NCBI RefSeq assembly: GCF_000758545.1
Contig: NZ_CP009279.1
Location: forward strand, 3,844,001-3,908,000
Reading direction: 5' to 3'
DNA from: Paenibacillus sp. FSL H7-0737
Lineage (GTDB): Bacteria; Bacillota; Bacilli; Paenibacillales; Paenibacillaceae
Length of the DNA stretch: 64,000 bases
In this document: positions 36,642 through 45,502 of the stretch, piece by piece
Numbering within the stretch: the stretch's first letter is position 1
Layout: every line of letters begins with the position of its first letter
Notes under the pieces: model-generated
The model's database searches: none
What the model was told of the DNA's origin: nothing
Seen by the model: the letters and a program-made list of their open reading frames with translations, nothing else
Translations under genes and position numbers: made by a program

Positions 36642-37535
36642 TTACTTCGTTTCAACGGCATGTCCACCAAATTCATTCCGAAGTGCAGCCACTACTTTAC
36701 CCGTGAAGGTATCGGTCTCAAGTGAACGGTAGCGCATTAATAACGCCATCGCGATCACTGGTGTTGCAGCTTGCAGATCAAATGCGGTTTCGAGCGTCCA
36801 TCTGCCTTCTCCGGAGGAGTGCATAATCCCTTTGATCTCATCCAATTTAGCATCTTTCGAGAACGCACGTTCAACCAGTTCCATCAGCCAAGAACGGATG
36901 ACAGAACCATGATTCCACACCCGGGCGACTTCCTCAAAGTTATAATCAAACTCACTCTTTTCCAGCACCTCAAAGCCTTCACCGATGGCAGCCATCATGC
37001 CGTATTCGATACCGTTATGAACCATTTTTAGAAAATGGCCACTACCAGCTTTGCCGGCATATAAAAAGCCGCTTTCCACAGCCGTATCACGGAAGATGGG
37101 CTCCACAACCTCCCAAGCTTCAGGATCTCCACCAACCATGTAACAAGCGCCGTTACGCGCTCCTTCCATCCCACCGGACGTACCTGCGTCCATGAAGCTG
37201 ATTCCATGTTCCTTCAATTGCTCATATCTGCGAATCGATTCCTTATAGTGCGAATTCCCCGCTTCAATGACGATATCTCCTTTTGATAACAAAGGTGTGA
37301 TCTCAGCAATGACAGAGTCCACAACCTGATGTGGAACCATAATCCAAATGATTCTAGGCGTTTCCAATTGTTGTACCAACTCAGGGAGCGTTACTGCTCC
37401 ACTGGCACCTTTAGCTTTCATTTCCTCTACAGCAGGTGCATTCAAATCAAATGCAACAACCTCATGTCCATGATCCAGCAAATTCTGGCCCAAATTGAAG
37501 CCCATTTTTCCTAATCCAACTAATCCTACTTTCAT
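36642..37535 (-). CDS. gnd: 6-phosphogluconate dehydrogenase, short YqeC-like type
   Basis: 297 residues, shorter than the 470-residue classical enzyme, matching the YqeC/GndA short class. It oxidatively decarboxylates 6-phosphogluconate to ribulose 5-phosphate; this class often prefers NAD+. The Rossmann motif GLVGLGKMGFNLG is at the start, then DAGTSGGMEGARNG and KMVHNGIEYGMMAAIGE (catalytic Lys and Asn). ATG at 37535 follows GGAGGGG. It lies 72 bases after zwf in one operon, supplying the next step of the pentose phosphate route. Confidence 0.88.
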   Translation of the reverse strand: MKVGLVGLGKMGFNLGQNLLDHGHEVVAFDLNAPAVEEMKAKGASGAVTLPELVQQLETPRIIWIMVPHQVVDSVIAEITPLLSKGDIVIEAGNSHYKESIRRYEQLKEHGISFMDAGTSGGMEGARNGACYMVGGDPEAWEVVEPIFRDTAVESGFLYAGKAGSGHFLKMVHNGIEYGMMAAIGEGFEVLEKSEFDYNFEEVARVWNHGSVIRSWLMELVERAFSKDAKLDEIKGIMHSSGEGRWTLETAFDLQAATPVIAMALLMRYRSLETDTFTGKVVAALRNEFGGHAVETK

Positions 37536-37607
37536 GTAATTCCCCTCCGATATATAGACTCTTATGATGTAATTTCTCCAAAATCGGTAAAAAAAACAGG
37601 CAGGGGC

Positions 37608-39143
37608 TTACGCCCCTGGCCGTATAGATTCCTCTGTTGCTGCAACTTCTGCCTGAGCAGAGAGAACTTCTGTCTCCTGATCTGCCTCATCGAACCACCA
37701 GCGATCCTCACCCAATAGCTCCATAGCCGCATCTGGACCATATGAACCTGAAGCATAAGTGTGAAGTGGCATAAGCCCCTCTTCCATCGCTTCCTGAATA
37801 GGTGTAACCCACTGCCAAGACAGTTCTACTTCTCTCCAGTGAGCGAAGAAGGTAGCATCTCCACGAAGTGCATCGAAGATTAGATTCTCGTAGGCTTCCG
37901 GAACATCTGAAGTACCCGCTTCATAAGTAGCGCGTACAGGCTCAAGCTTTCCTTTTTGCAGCTGATCTTTCGTGTTAAGTTGTAGAGTTATGGCTTCATT
38001 CGGTCCAATCTCGATAATCAGTAAATTCGGTACATCATTTCCTTTATTCAAGTTATTACTATCATTAAACGGTTCTTTAAACTCAATAACAATACGTGTG
38101 GATTTCTCCTTCATTCTCTTACCTGTACGAACATAGAAAGGCACATCATTCCAGAGCGGATCATCTATAAATAAACGCGCTGCGATAAACGTCTCATTTT
38201 GCGAGGATTGGTTAATTCCTGGCTCATTCAAATAACCTGGAACAGGGTTCCCTTTGATTTCACCTTCCGTATATTGTCCACGGACAACATGTTTATTAAC
38301 CTCATCTTTGCTAATTGGAATGAGATGCTCCATGACGTATATTTTCTTCCCACGGATTTCTTCAGGTGTACTGCCTTTAGGAAGCTGCATCGCCATCATC
38401 ATCATCAACTGCAGCATATGGTTCTGGAACATATCACGAAGTGCGCCAGCTTTATCATAATAGCCTGCCCGCTCTTCAACGCCGACAGTCTCACTCGCCG
38501 TAATTTGAACATTCGCGATATATCTATTTTTCCACAGCGCTCTTAGCACTGGATTAGAATACTTCAGAACTTCCAAATTCTGCACCATCGGTTTACCTAG
38601 GAAGTGGTCAATCCGGAAGATTTCTTCTTCAGTAAATACGGCATTCAAGCTATCATTCAGCGCTCTTGCAGATTTCAAATCTGTGCCAAAAGGCTTCTCA
38701 ATAATCAGACGCTTCCAGCCTTTCGTGGAACCCAGACCGCTTGAGTGAATATTAGCTGCGATTTCCTTGAAGAACTCAGGACCCACAGACAAATAGAACA
38801 TCCGATTCTCCGGAATATTGAACAACTGCTCGCGACGTTTAACATGCTCCAGAAGCTTGGAGTAATCTTCGGTATTCCCTACGTCTAGTACGCTATATTC
38901 AAAAGCCTCCAAGAACACCTGCAATTGCGGTGAGTCAATGGCTGGTTGTCTAGAAAAAGTCTGTAAGGATTGCAGTACTTGCTTACGGAAGGCTTCGTTC
39001 GAAACTTCTCTTCTTCCTAATCCAATCACAGAAAGAGGACCTGAAATTTGACCATCTAAAAAGAGGTTATATAGTGCAGGATAGATTTTACGTTTTGCCA
39101 AATCTCCTGTAGCGCCGAATAGCACAAATGTTGATGATTCCAC
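37608..39143 (-). CDS. zwf: Glucose-6-phosphate 1-dehydrogenase
   Basis: 511 residues. NADP-dependent first step of the pentose phosphate pathway. The nucleotide motif FGATGDLAKRKIYPALY opens the protein, RIDHFLGKPMVQN holds the catalytic His, and VRTGKRMKEKSTRI lies in the C-terminal substrate domain. The GTG at 39143 is seven bases after AGGAGG; the in-frame ATG at 39149 is only one base from it, so GTG is preferred. It precedes gnd in the same operon. Confidence 0.93.
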   Translation of the reverse strand: MESSTFVLFGATGDLAKRKIYPALYNLFLDGQISGPLSVIGLGRREVSNEAFRKQVLQSLQTFSRQPAIDSPQLQVFLEAFEYSVLDVGNTEDYSKLLEHVKRREQLFNIPENRMFYLSVGPEFFKEIAANIHSSGLGSTKGWKRLIIEKPFGTDLKSARALNDSLNAVFTEEEIFRIDHFLGKPMVQNLEVLKYSNPVLRALWKNRYIANVQITASETVGVEERAGYYDKAGALRDMFQNHMLQLMMMMAMQLPKGSTPEEIRGKKIYVMEHLIPISKDEVNKHVVRGQYTEGEIKGNPVPGYLNEPGINQSSQNETFIAARLFIDDPLWNDVPFYVRTGKRMKEKSTRIVIEFKEPFNDSNNLNKGNDVPNLLIIEIGPNEAITLQLNTKDQLQKGKLEPVRATYEAGTSDVPEAYENLIFDALRGDATFFAHWREVELSWQWVTPIQEAMEEGLMPLHTYASGSYGPDAAMELLGEDRWWFDEADQETEVLSAQAEVAATEESIRPGA

Positions 39144-39915
39144 TTTCATTCCTCCTGTTGTTATACATTATTTATATACTTACTTTTAATTACTAACATA
39201 CTCAGTAGAATCAATCATACGACTGATATTTTCATACGTCAACCTCATTTCGACATTTACGAAAAGTTATTATTTTCACAAAGCTATGAATTGGTAATTA
39301 TGATTAATGTCACAAAGAAAATAGTATTGGATCATTCGCATTAAATTACTCGGATATTCACGTTGATTAAAGAAAAATCTCAATCCCAGTGCGGCTTTAG
39401 CCAATTTCGATCCACCCCCTCCGATTAGAAAATCATCACACCAGCCACTTTGTAACAAGAATAAAATTTCCAGTCGCCACCTTTACTCGTGCTCGCTCGT
39501 ATCTTCAAACTAACTTCAAGTAATTGATCATTTTGAAATGGACTACGTCCATAAAATATTACAAATCGATCTTGCTTTTAATCTCAACTTAGATTTTTAA
39601 GCATAAAAAAGGTCATCTTCGAGGAAGATTATCAGAGTACGCTTCGGAGAAATGATAAGAGCTATACAGTCCGATTTCTCTCAAAAATCCGCCGACTATA
39701 TCCAATAGCTGCAATACAGTCCTTTACGTCAACTCGCGCTGATCTCCTTGGTTGAATCGGACTCAGAAGTCCTTAATTCTTTGGTTGCTACCAACTCATG
39801 TTGGACGGTTACCTCCTTGTTCACCCTGCCTCTTGTTTAAGGCCTGTATTTTAAGTGTTATAATTAAAGAACGCATGAATTTCCATTCAGTTTACGAAAG
39901 GAAGGAGATTTTTTC
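39144..39915. repeat. Gene-free stretch with degenerate intergenic repeat
   Basis: 772 bases without a gene. About 39640-39790 holds fragments ACAGTCCGATTT, CAATAGCTGCAATACAGTCC and AATCGGACTCAGAAGTCC that also occur, in different order, near 6880-7020. The stretch ends in the aldolase promoter region, with TATAAT near 39859-39864. Nothing else was seen. Confidence 0.4.
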
Positions 39916-40803
39916 ATGAATATGAAGCAATGGGATCGAATTCGGACGGGACAGGGATTTATAGCTGCCTTGGACCAGAGTGGTGGAAGTACACCTAAAG
40001 CGCTGCTGCAATATGGCATTAAAGAGGACAGCTACTCCAATGAAGATCAAATGTATGCAATGGTTCACGAGATGCGAACGCGCATTATCAAAAGCCCTGC
40101 ATTTGATTCGAAGTATATACTGGGTGCAATCTTATTTGAGAACACAATGGACCGTCTCATCGACGGAAAATATACTGCTGATTATCTGTGGGAGGAAAAA
40201 GGCATTGTCCCATTTCTGAAAATAGATAAAGGACTTGCCGAGCCAGAAAACGGGGTACAGCTCATGAAGCCAATTCCCGGCTTAAATGATCTTCTGAAGC
40301 GGGCCAGCGAACGGAATATCTTTGGAACGAAAATGCGCTCGGTGATTAAAGAAGCCAATCCTTCCGGCATCAAAAAAGTGGTTGAACAGCAGTTTGAAGT
40401 CGGCAAGCAAATTTTAGAAGCGGGACTGGTTCCGATTATCGAGCCTGAGGTTGATATCCATTCTGCTGATAAAACAGCGTCGGAAAAGCTGTTAAAAGAA
40501 GAACTTTCAGCTCAATTGTCTAAGCTGGGCCAAGACGTAAAGGTCATGCTTAAGCTCTCAATACCCACGGAGAATAACTTCTACCGCGAGTTAATGGACG
40601 ATCCTCACGTTTTAAGAATTGTCGCTTTGTCCGGCGGTTACACTCAAGCTGAGGCCAACGATAAACTCGCCCATAATCAAGGATTAATCGCCAGCTTCTC
40701 ACGTGCTTTATCGCAAGGATTAAGTTCAGGGCAGTCAGACGAAGAGTTTAACGCACTCCTCTCCAAATCCGTAGAAGCGATTTATGCTGCCTCTATTCAA
40801 TAA
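39916..40803 (+). CDS. fda: Class I fructose-bisphosphate aldolase
   Basis: 295 residues, short bacterial class I (Schiff-base) aldolase like staphylococcal FdaB. It cleaves fructose 1,6-bisphosphate to DHAP and [17 protein letters not shown] opens the protein, [14 protein letters not shown] lies mid-protein, and the Schiff-base Lys is near 213 in [13 protein letters not shown] at 39916 follows AAGGAGA at seven bases. The -10 TATAAT lies about 55 bases before it. Monocistronic with a strong terminator. Confidence 0.9.
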   Translation: MNMKQWDRIRTGQGFIAALDQSGGSTPKALLQYGIKEDSYSNEDQMYAMVHEMRTRIIKSPAFDSKYILGAILFENTMDRLIDGKYTADYLWEEKGIVPFLKIDKGLAEPENGVQLMKPIPGLNDLLKRASERNIFGTKMRSVIKEANPSGIKKVVEQQFEVGKQILEAGLVPIIEPEVDIHSADKTASEKLLKEELSAQLSKLGQDVKVMLKLSIPTENNFYRELMDDPHVLRIVALSGGYTQAEANDKLAHNQGLIASFSRALSQGLSSGQSDEEFNALLSKSVEAIYAASIQ

Positions 40804-40840
40804 GCAGCTCTTCCCCTCGTGAAGACGTAAGACATAAAAA

Positions 40841-40890
40841 GGCTGTTTCCCTGACAGGTAATTACCTGCTGGGAAACAGCCCTTTTTTTT
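40841..40890 (+). terminator. Terminator of the aldolase gene
   Basis: GGCTGTTTCCC...GGGAAACAGCC with inner CAGGTAATTACCTG, followed by eight T. Confidence 0.9.
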
Positions 40891-40948
40891 AATTTGGATT
40901 AACTTTTTTTAAGGGTATTGCTCGCAAACAGTTAGTTGCCGCTTCTGC

Positions 40949-41326
40949 TTAAGTCACAGGAAAATAAGTCGAAACTACTAGTATTAAAGCGATGAAAGCT
41001 GGAAGGCCTTGCATAAACAAAATAGATTTTTTCACCGTCAGTGCACCATAAATCGCCGCCACTATAACAGTGCAGAGGAAAAAGATTACAACTTGGTGGC
41101 CGAAATTCACATTCGGATGAACCAGTCCCCAAATTAAACCAGCAGCTAAAAATCCATTATACAACCCTTGATTCGCTGCTAGAGTTTTAGAAGCATCCGC
41201 AACTTCCTGCGTCATTCCAAAAACTCGAAGCCCTTTGGGCTTTGACCAAGCGAACATTTCCAAATAGACAATATAAATATGTATTAACGCAACAAGACCG
41301 ACCATGATATTACCTGCTATGATCAT
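40949..41326 (-). CDS. DUF1304 membrane protein
   Basis: 125 residues with four transmembrane helices. The text VGLVALIHIYIVYLEMFAW, NQGLYNGFLAAGLIW and VAAIYGALTVKK is the DUF1304 family signature; the molecular function is unknown. ATG at 41326 follows GGGGAG at eight bases, and the longer frame to 41374 lacks a site. A perfect 7+1+7 palindrome of OhrR type lies 30 bases upstream. Confidence 0.8.
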   Translation of the reverse strand: MIIAGNIMVGLVALIHIYIVYLEMFAWSKPKGLRVFGMTQEVADASKTLAANQGLYNGFLAAGLIWGLVHPNVNFGHQVVIFFLCTVIVAAIYGALTVKKSILFMQGLPAFIALILVVSTYFPVT

Positions 41327-41355
41327 TTGATTAACTCCCCTTAATTTAAATTGTG

Positions 41356-41370
41356 TACAATTTAATTGTA
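41356..41370 (-). promoter_or_regulatory. OhrR-type operator before the DUF1304 gene
   Basis: TACAATTTAATTGTA, a perfect palindrome with 7-base arms. It equals the OhrR operator core (TACAATT-N-AATTGTA) that I know from Bacillus. It lies just upstream of the DUF1304 gene, overlapping a likely TACAAT -10 on the minus strand. Regulation by a MarR-type peroxide sensor is inferred; no ohrR gene is in the window. Confidence 0.55.
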
Positions 41371-41548
41371 TCACACATTAATTGAAAGTTGTACATTCCA
41401 TCATCATTTTCATATTAAAGCCACTCAAATCCCCTTCTTAGTAATCAACAAAAGAATGCGGAAATCAAGCTACTGATTTATGAAGTTTTAAAGTCCTATT
41501 CGTCTGGTCAACTAATAGAATCTTAACTATAATTAAATGTACGAGACG

Positions 41549-41597
41549 AAGAACGTCCCGATTCATTCCTTTTTGAATGGATCGGGACGTTCTTTTG
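41549..41597. terminator. Long hairpin, terminator-like
   Basis: AAGAACGTCCCGAT and ATCGGGACGTTCTT arms with TCATTC/GAATGG extension and a CTTTTT loop, followed by TTTT. Its origin is unclear as no intact gene ends here. Confidence 0.5.
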
Positions 41598-41822
41598 TTG
41601 AATTCGAAGTGCTCGATTGGCGGGGTCAATCCTATTTCTGTGACTTTGCATACATCACTCGGTATGTGAAGCTAGTCATCGAAATCAAAGGTTTTGGTCC
41701 ACATGTCAGTTAGTCTGGAGAGTGTGGCGGAACGGGAAATCATCCGACTTGCCTATACGCTTGCTCGCCCATTACGCCCAATTGATGTAGAGATTCATTT
41801 AAATATCAATCATCTGTTGTAA
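41588..41822 (+). pseudogene. Remnant of an endonuclease-like gene with winged helix
   Basis: A first frame encodes EFEVLDWRGQSYFCDFAYIT and VIEIKGFGPH before a TAG at 41711, the strand text of VSR/DUF559-like nuclease domains. A second frame (from about 41722) continues with AEREIIRLAYTLARPLRPID, a winged-helix-like segment, to a stop at 41820. The two parts are joined by a frame change and a likely internal deletion. No start or ribosome binding site. Confidence 0.5.
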
Positions 41823-42225
41823 AGTATGAACTCCAGCCCAACGCGATGAACCGCTTGTAGAAATCCTGCAATTTTACATCTTTTAAGTCCTATATTCATC
41901 CACGGAGGAGTTTTCCTGCATAAATACAGTTTTTCACTAATTTTAAGATAACCAAGGTTAATTTAGAGTCATATTCGTGTATATTTGCAGCAATATCCTT
42001 AACCAACACCTAATGAACTGATAAAAACTGCACTTTTGCAGTTTTCAAGTCGAGTTCAGCTTTAAGCTTTTGAATTCTGGATTCTGGGCTTCTGTTTATG
42101 TAATCTAACATGGCGGCCTGTCTCCCGATAGAATTGCTCATTTCATTTTTATTGTATCGCTTTCATAACCCTTAAAGTTATAATGGAATAAAAAAATGTT
42201 TGTATTTTGTCATCTTGGAGGGCCT

Positions 42226-43083
42226 ATGAAGCAGCTATTCGAAGCCGTTGTTTTTGAAGAACATAAGACCTTAGTTTGGGATTACAAAATATATACAGAC
42301 GACTATTACAAAGGTTATTATCACTGGCATCAATGCTGTGAAATCATGTTCGTGCATGGCGGTCAGGGAAATGTTGTTGTCAATCAGCAGATGTACGATA
42401 TCTGCAGGGGGATGTTATTCTTTTTCCAGCCCTATCAGCTGCACCGGATCTATTCTGAGGTCTCTCCCACTTGTCCTTTTGAAAGATCCATCTTCTATAT
42501 TGATCCACATGTTGCGGAGAACCTGCTAGTGGGATTTTCGAAAAGAAAAGCTTTATTCACAACACTTTGGCGAGGGGAAAATACGTATTGCGCCATTGAT
42601 CTTGAAAATCGTGTTGAAATTGTGGAGTGGATTCTGGAGCAATATGATCACAATAAAAAAAGAAATCCAAGCGAAAATACCGAAGACATTTCGATGTTAA
42701 TCCTTCAATTATTGAGCAGTATCAAGACAGGAGATCAGCAGATATTCCAATCAGGAGAACGGCGGACCTTGCGCTATTCTGAAAAAATCATGAGCTTTAT
42801 CGAAGAGCATTATCATGAGGAGGTTAATCTGGATCAGCTGGCTGAGGAAATTCATTTGTCCAAATCCTATATCTCTAGAATCTTTCATCAAGAGACCGGC
42901 GGACGGCTCGTGGATTATTTGACAGCCCGGAGAATCAAACAAGCCTGCCGCTTGTTAGGAACGACAGACCTGCCTGTGGAGCAAATCGGAATCATTGTCG
43001 GTTTCCCGAACGCCTCCTATTTCAATCAATTGTTCAAAAAAGTCCTCGGAACAACGCCATTAAAATATAGAAAGAATAATTAA
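42226..43083 (+). CDS. AraC-family transcriptional regulator
   Basis: 285 residues. The N-terminal cupin-like domain (HWHQCCEIMFVHGGQG, FFFQPYQLHRIY) should bind a sugar; the last 100 residues form two AraC helix-turn-helices with VNLDQLAEEIHLSKSYISRIF, then QIGIIVGFPNASYFNQLFKKVLG and PLKYRK. ATG at 42226 is six bases after GGAGGG. It precedes the GH88 gene on the same strand by 135 bases, so the hydrolase is a likely target. A cre-like site at 42151-42166 suggests catabolite control of the pair. Confidence 0.86.
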   Translation: MKQLFEAVVFEEHKTLVWDYKIYTDDYYKGYYHWHQCCEIMFVHGGQGNVVVNQQMYDICRGMLFFFQPYQLHRIYSEVSPTCPFERSIFYIDPHVAENLLVGFSKRKALFTTLWRGENTYCAIDLENRVEIVEWILEQYDHNKKRNPSENTEDISMLILQLLSSIKTGDQQIFQSGERRTLRYSEKIMSFIEEHYHEEVNLDQLAEEIHLSKSYISRIFHQETGGRLVDYLTARRIKQACRLLGTTDLPVEQIGIIVGFPNASYFNQLFKKVLGTTPLKYRKNN

Positions 43084-43218
43084 CGCCAACATTTTCACCA
43101 TCCTCCAACCCTCCATCATGACAATATTCGAACATTTCATTGTAGCAAAACAAAACTTTTCAGCCACTAGGAAAGCTATACTCATAATATCTTAACCACC
43201 ACACTGGAGGCAGTAATT

Positions 43219-44325
43219 ATGACATCATCCTATTGGCAAGAGCTTATGTGCAGACTCGACACAAAAGTAGAACAGATGGTAAAGCAGATTGGTGACAAAT
43301 GCCCACATTTTGCAGGGAAAAATGGAAAATTTGATGATATTGGTTCAGACTGGTGGACCACTGGCTTCTGGCCTGGGCTACTCTGGATCATGCATGATAT
43401 GACTGGAAAAGACTTATACAAGAAAGCCGCTTGGCACTGGGACGGAACCTTGGAGGAATGGTTTATCAAACCAACGGTTGAGATGCATCACGATGTAGGA
43501 TTTCAATTCCTTCCGACAGCTGTAATCAAACATACGATTACGGGTGACGAAGATGCCCTGCGTAGGGGGATTGAAGCGGCGAATTTCCTCGCTGCCCGCT
43601 ATAATCCTGTAGGCAAATTCATCCGCGCATGGAATGAAGATAAATATGGCTGGGTAATTATCGACTGCATGTTGAATATCTCTCTACTGTTCTGGGCCAG
43701 CAAAGTAACTGGTGATCCACGGTATAAGCATATTGCTATTAGCCATGCAGAGACGACGATGCAATATGGTATTCGCGAGGATGGATCAACCAAACATATT
43801 CTATCTTTCGATGCGGAGACTGGGGCATATATTGAGAATTTTGGCGGTCAAGGTTTTTCAGCTGAATCCTCATGGAGCCGTGGAACGGCTTGGGGGCTGT
43901 ACGGCTTCATCAATACCTATCGCCACAGTGGAAATGAACGGTTCTTGAACACCGCAAAGCGGATTGCCCATTATTTCATCTCGGCTTTACCTGAGGATCA
44001 AGTTCCTTATTGGGATTTCCGTCTAGCGGATGACGAACGGATGTTCAAAGATAGCTCTGCGGCATCTATCGCCGCTTCAGGTTTGTTAGAGCTTGCAGCG
44101 ATCGTACCTGTAGGCGAAAAAAGCCTCTACGCTAATGCAGCGGAGCGAATTCTCCGCTCACTGACCGAAAATTACGCGACTTGGGAGCAGCCAGAGCATG
44201 AAGCGATTTTATTGCATGGAACGGGCAGCGGCACTTCCTTTATCGATGTATCGCTGATCTATGGAGACTACTATTATATTGAAGCTGTCGCTAAATTGAA
44301 TGGTTGGAAACATCGGATTTTCTAA
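43219..44325 (+). CDS. GH88 unsaturated glucuronyl hydrolase
   Basis: 368 residues, no signal peptide, so cytosolic. GH88 enzymes hydrolyse unsaturated uronic acid disaccharides made by polysaccharide lyases. DDIGSDWWTTGFWPGLLW opens the substrate site; MHHDVGFQFLP and IIDCMLNISLLFW hold the two key Asp residues (near 93 and 152); SSWSRGTAWGLYGF lies in the (alpha/alpha)6 barrel. Substrate (chondroitin, alginate-like or rhamnogalacturonan-type) is not decided. ATG at 43219 follows GGAGGC. Confidence 0.88.
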   Translation: MTSSYWQELMCRLDTKVEQMVKQIGDKCPHFAGKNGKFDDIGSDWWTTGFWPGLLWIMHDMTGKDLYKKAAWHWDGTLEEWFIKPTVEMHHDVGFQFLPTAVIKHTITGDEDALRRGIEAANFLAARYNPVGKFIRAWNEDKYGWVIIDCMLNISLLFWASKVTGDPRYKHIAISHAETTMQYGIREDGSTKHILSFDAETGAYIENFGGQGFSAESSWSRGTAWGLYGFINTYRHSGNERFLNTAKRIAHYFISALPEDQVPYWDFRLADDERMFKDSSAASIAASGLLELAAIVPVGEKSLYANAAERILRSLTENYATWEQPEHEAILLHGTGSGTSFIDVSLIYGDYYYIEAVAKLNGWKHRIF

Positions 44326-44350
44326 CAGATAAACGATTAATTTATAATAA

Positions 44351-44416
44351 CAAAAAAGAAGCTTCTCTACATTAAATGGAAGATCACTGCACCATTTAAA
44401 ATGAGAAGCTTCTTTA
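44351..44416. terminator. Bidirectional terminator between GH88 and GH76 genes
   Basis: AAAGAAGCTTCTC / GAGAAGCTTCTTT with inner CATTAAATGG / CCATTTAAAATG pairing; A-rich before, T-rich after. Confidence 0.85.
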
Positions 44417-44428
44417 TACGCCTTTAAG

Positions 44429-45490
44429 CTATTCCCTCATGAGTACAGCGGCCCCTTCCAGCAACATCAAGCCACTGAGTTGAATGCTCAGTTGAACCGG
44501 AAGCTCCGGTTTCAATTCCCACGATGGACTACAAAGACCCGGCTGTTTATCGAGACCTTTTTCCCACAACTGCCGAGCATTGGCCATGATTACCTCACGA
44601 ATCCTGCTAGCCTCAGGAACCTCTCCACAAAGTTGAACCAGATAACGAATCAGAATACCCTTGAACAATCCAGTATCATCGATGCCTTCATCAGGCAACA
44701 TCATATTCATCGGATCGCATAGACGATCAATACATGTATTAGCAGTTCGATTCGCATCTTCTAAGTAATGGACATCCCCCGTATTCTTATACAGCTCTAA
44801 GCCCGCACCTAGAAACACTCCCTGACAATAAGTAAATTCCCAATCGAAATCAATCTGGCCATCCCCGAGTCTGTTCATTCCATCCCACACAAAACCAGTC
44901 GCAGGATCCACTAAATATGTTTTGTTCCATTCATAGATACGGAGTGCCCACTCCAGATCCTCCTGCTTTTGAAAAAGTTCATATAACCTAGCTGCTAGAA
45001 TGACGGCTGGTGCATTGGCAGGTGTGTTTTTATAATCGAGCTGATCCTTCTTCCAGGCCAAACCGCCTCCAAAATGTTCATTCCAAGCTGATTTTATATC
45101 CTCCCATAGATCTAGCACAGCACCTAAGTAGGATTCATATCCAGTTGCCCGATAAGCTCGTAGCAGCGCCAATGCTGTCCATTCCATATCATCATAGTAA
45201 TTATGCCTGAAAGTCCCACCGTTATAAGCTTGGAGATGTTCACTCAATTCCTTGATTCTCAGTGAATATGCAGGATCTCCGCTACGCTCGTAGCCATCCA
45301 CTAGAATATCAATGACATGAGCCTGCCACCAGTAATAAAAATTCTCACCTGCAACGTTATACTCTCTGGGATACCATTGATTCATGATCCCCGTCTCCGC
45401 ATTATAATAATTACGTTCTAGACATTGTTGGAACCACTCCGACCTTTCCTGCCAGTTAAGCGCTTTTAGGGCTTCTTTTGCTTGTGTCAT
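44429..45490 (-). CDS. GH76 alpha-1,6-mannanase-like enzyme (second copy)
   Basis: 353 residues, no signal peptide. The GH76 (alpha/alpha)6 barrel holds the catalytic Asp pair D100-D101 in YYDDMEW, with NTPANAPAVILAARLY and DPATGFVWDGMNR as further family text. It should cut alpha-1,6-mannan or mannosyl oligosaccharides inside the cell. ATG at 45490 is eight bases after GAGGTG, which itself overlaps the stop codon of the upstream GH76 copy. Last gene of the mannan operon; about half identical by eye to its neighbour, a tandem duplication. Confidence 0.87.
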   Translation of the reverse strand: MTQAKEALKALNWQERSEWFQQCLERNYYNAETGIMNQWYPREYNVAGENFYYWWQAHVIDILVDGYERSGDPAYSLRIKELSEHLQAYNGGTFRHNYYDDMEWTALALLRAYRATGYESYLGAVLDLWEDIKSAWNEHFGGGLAWKKDQLDYKNTPANAPAVILAARLYELFQKQEDLEWALRIYEWNKTYLVDPATGFVWDGMNRLGDGQIDFDWEFTYCQGVFLGAGLELYKNTGDVHYLEDANRTANTCIDRLCDPMNMMLPDEGIDDTGLFKGILIRYLVQLCGEVPEASRIREVIMANARQLWEKGLDKQPGLCSPSWELKPELPVQLSIQLSGLMLLEGAAVLMRE

Positions 45491-45502
45491 TAAAAGTTCA
45501 CC

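Larger units (their letters stand above)
41371..42225. other. Gene-free stretch with hairpins and a decayed gene
   Basis: Apart from the hairpin at 41549-41597, the remnant at 41588-41822, and small repeats such as AAAACTGCA-CTTT-TGCAGTTTT (42024-42045), no gene was found. TCCTGCA/AAGTCCTAT fragments recur (41505, 41865-41895, 41915), suggesting degraded dispersed repeats. A CcpA-like site ATTGTATCGCTTTCAT lies at 42151-42166 before the AraC gene, with TATAAT at 42179-42184. Confidence 0.4.

Noticed and set aside
39276-39458. 60-codon minus-strand frame in the stretch between zwf and the aldolase
   Set aside because: No ribosome binding site, no recognisable family, and chance length.
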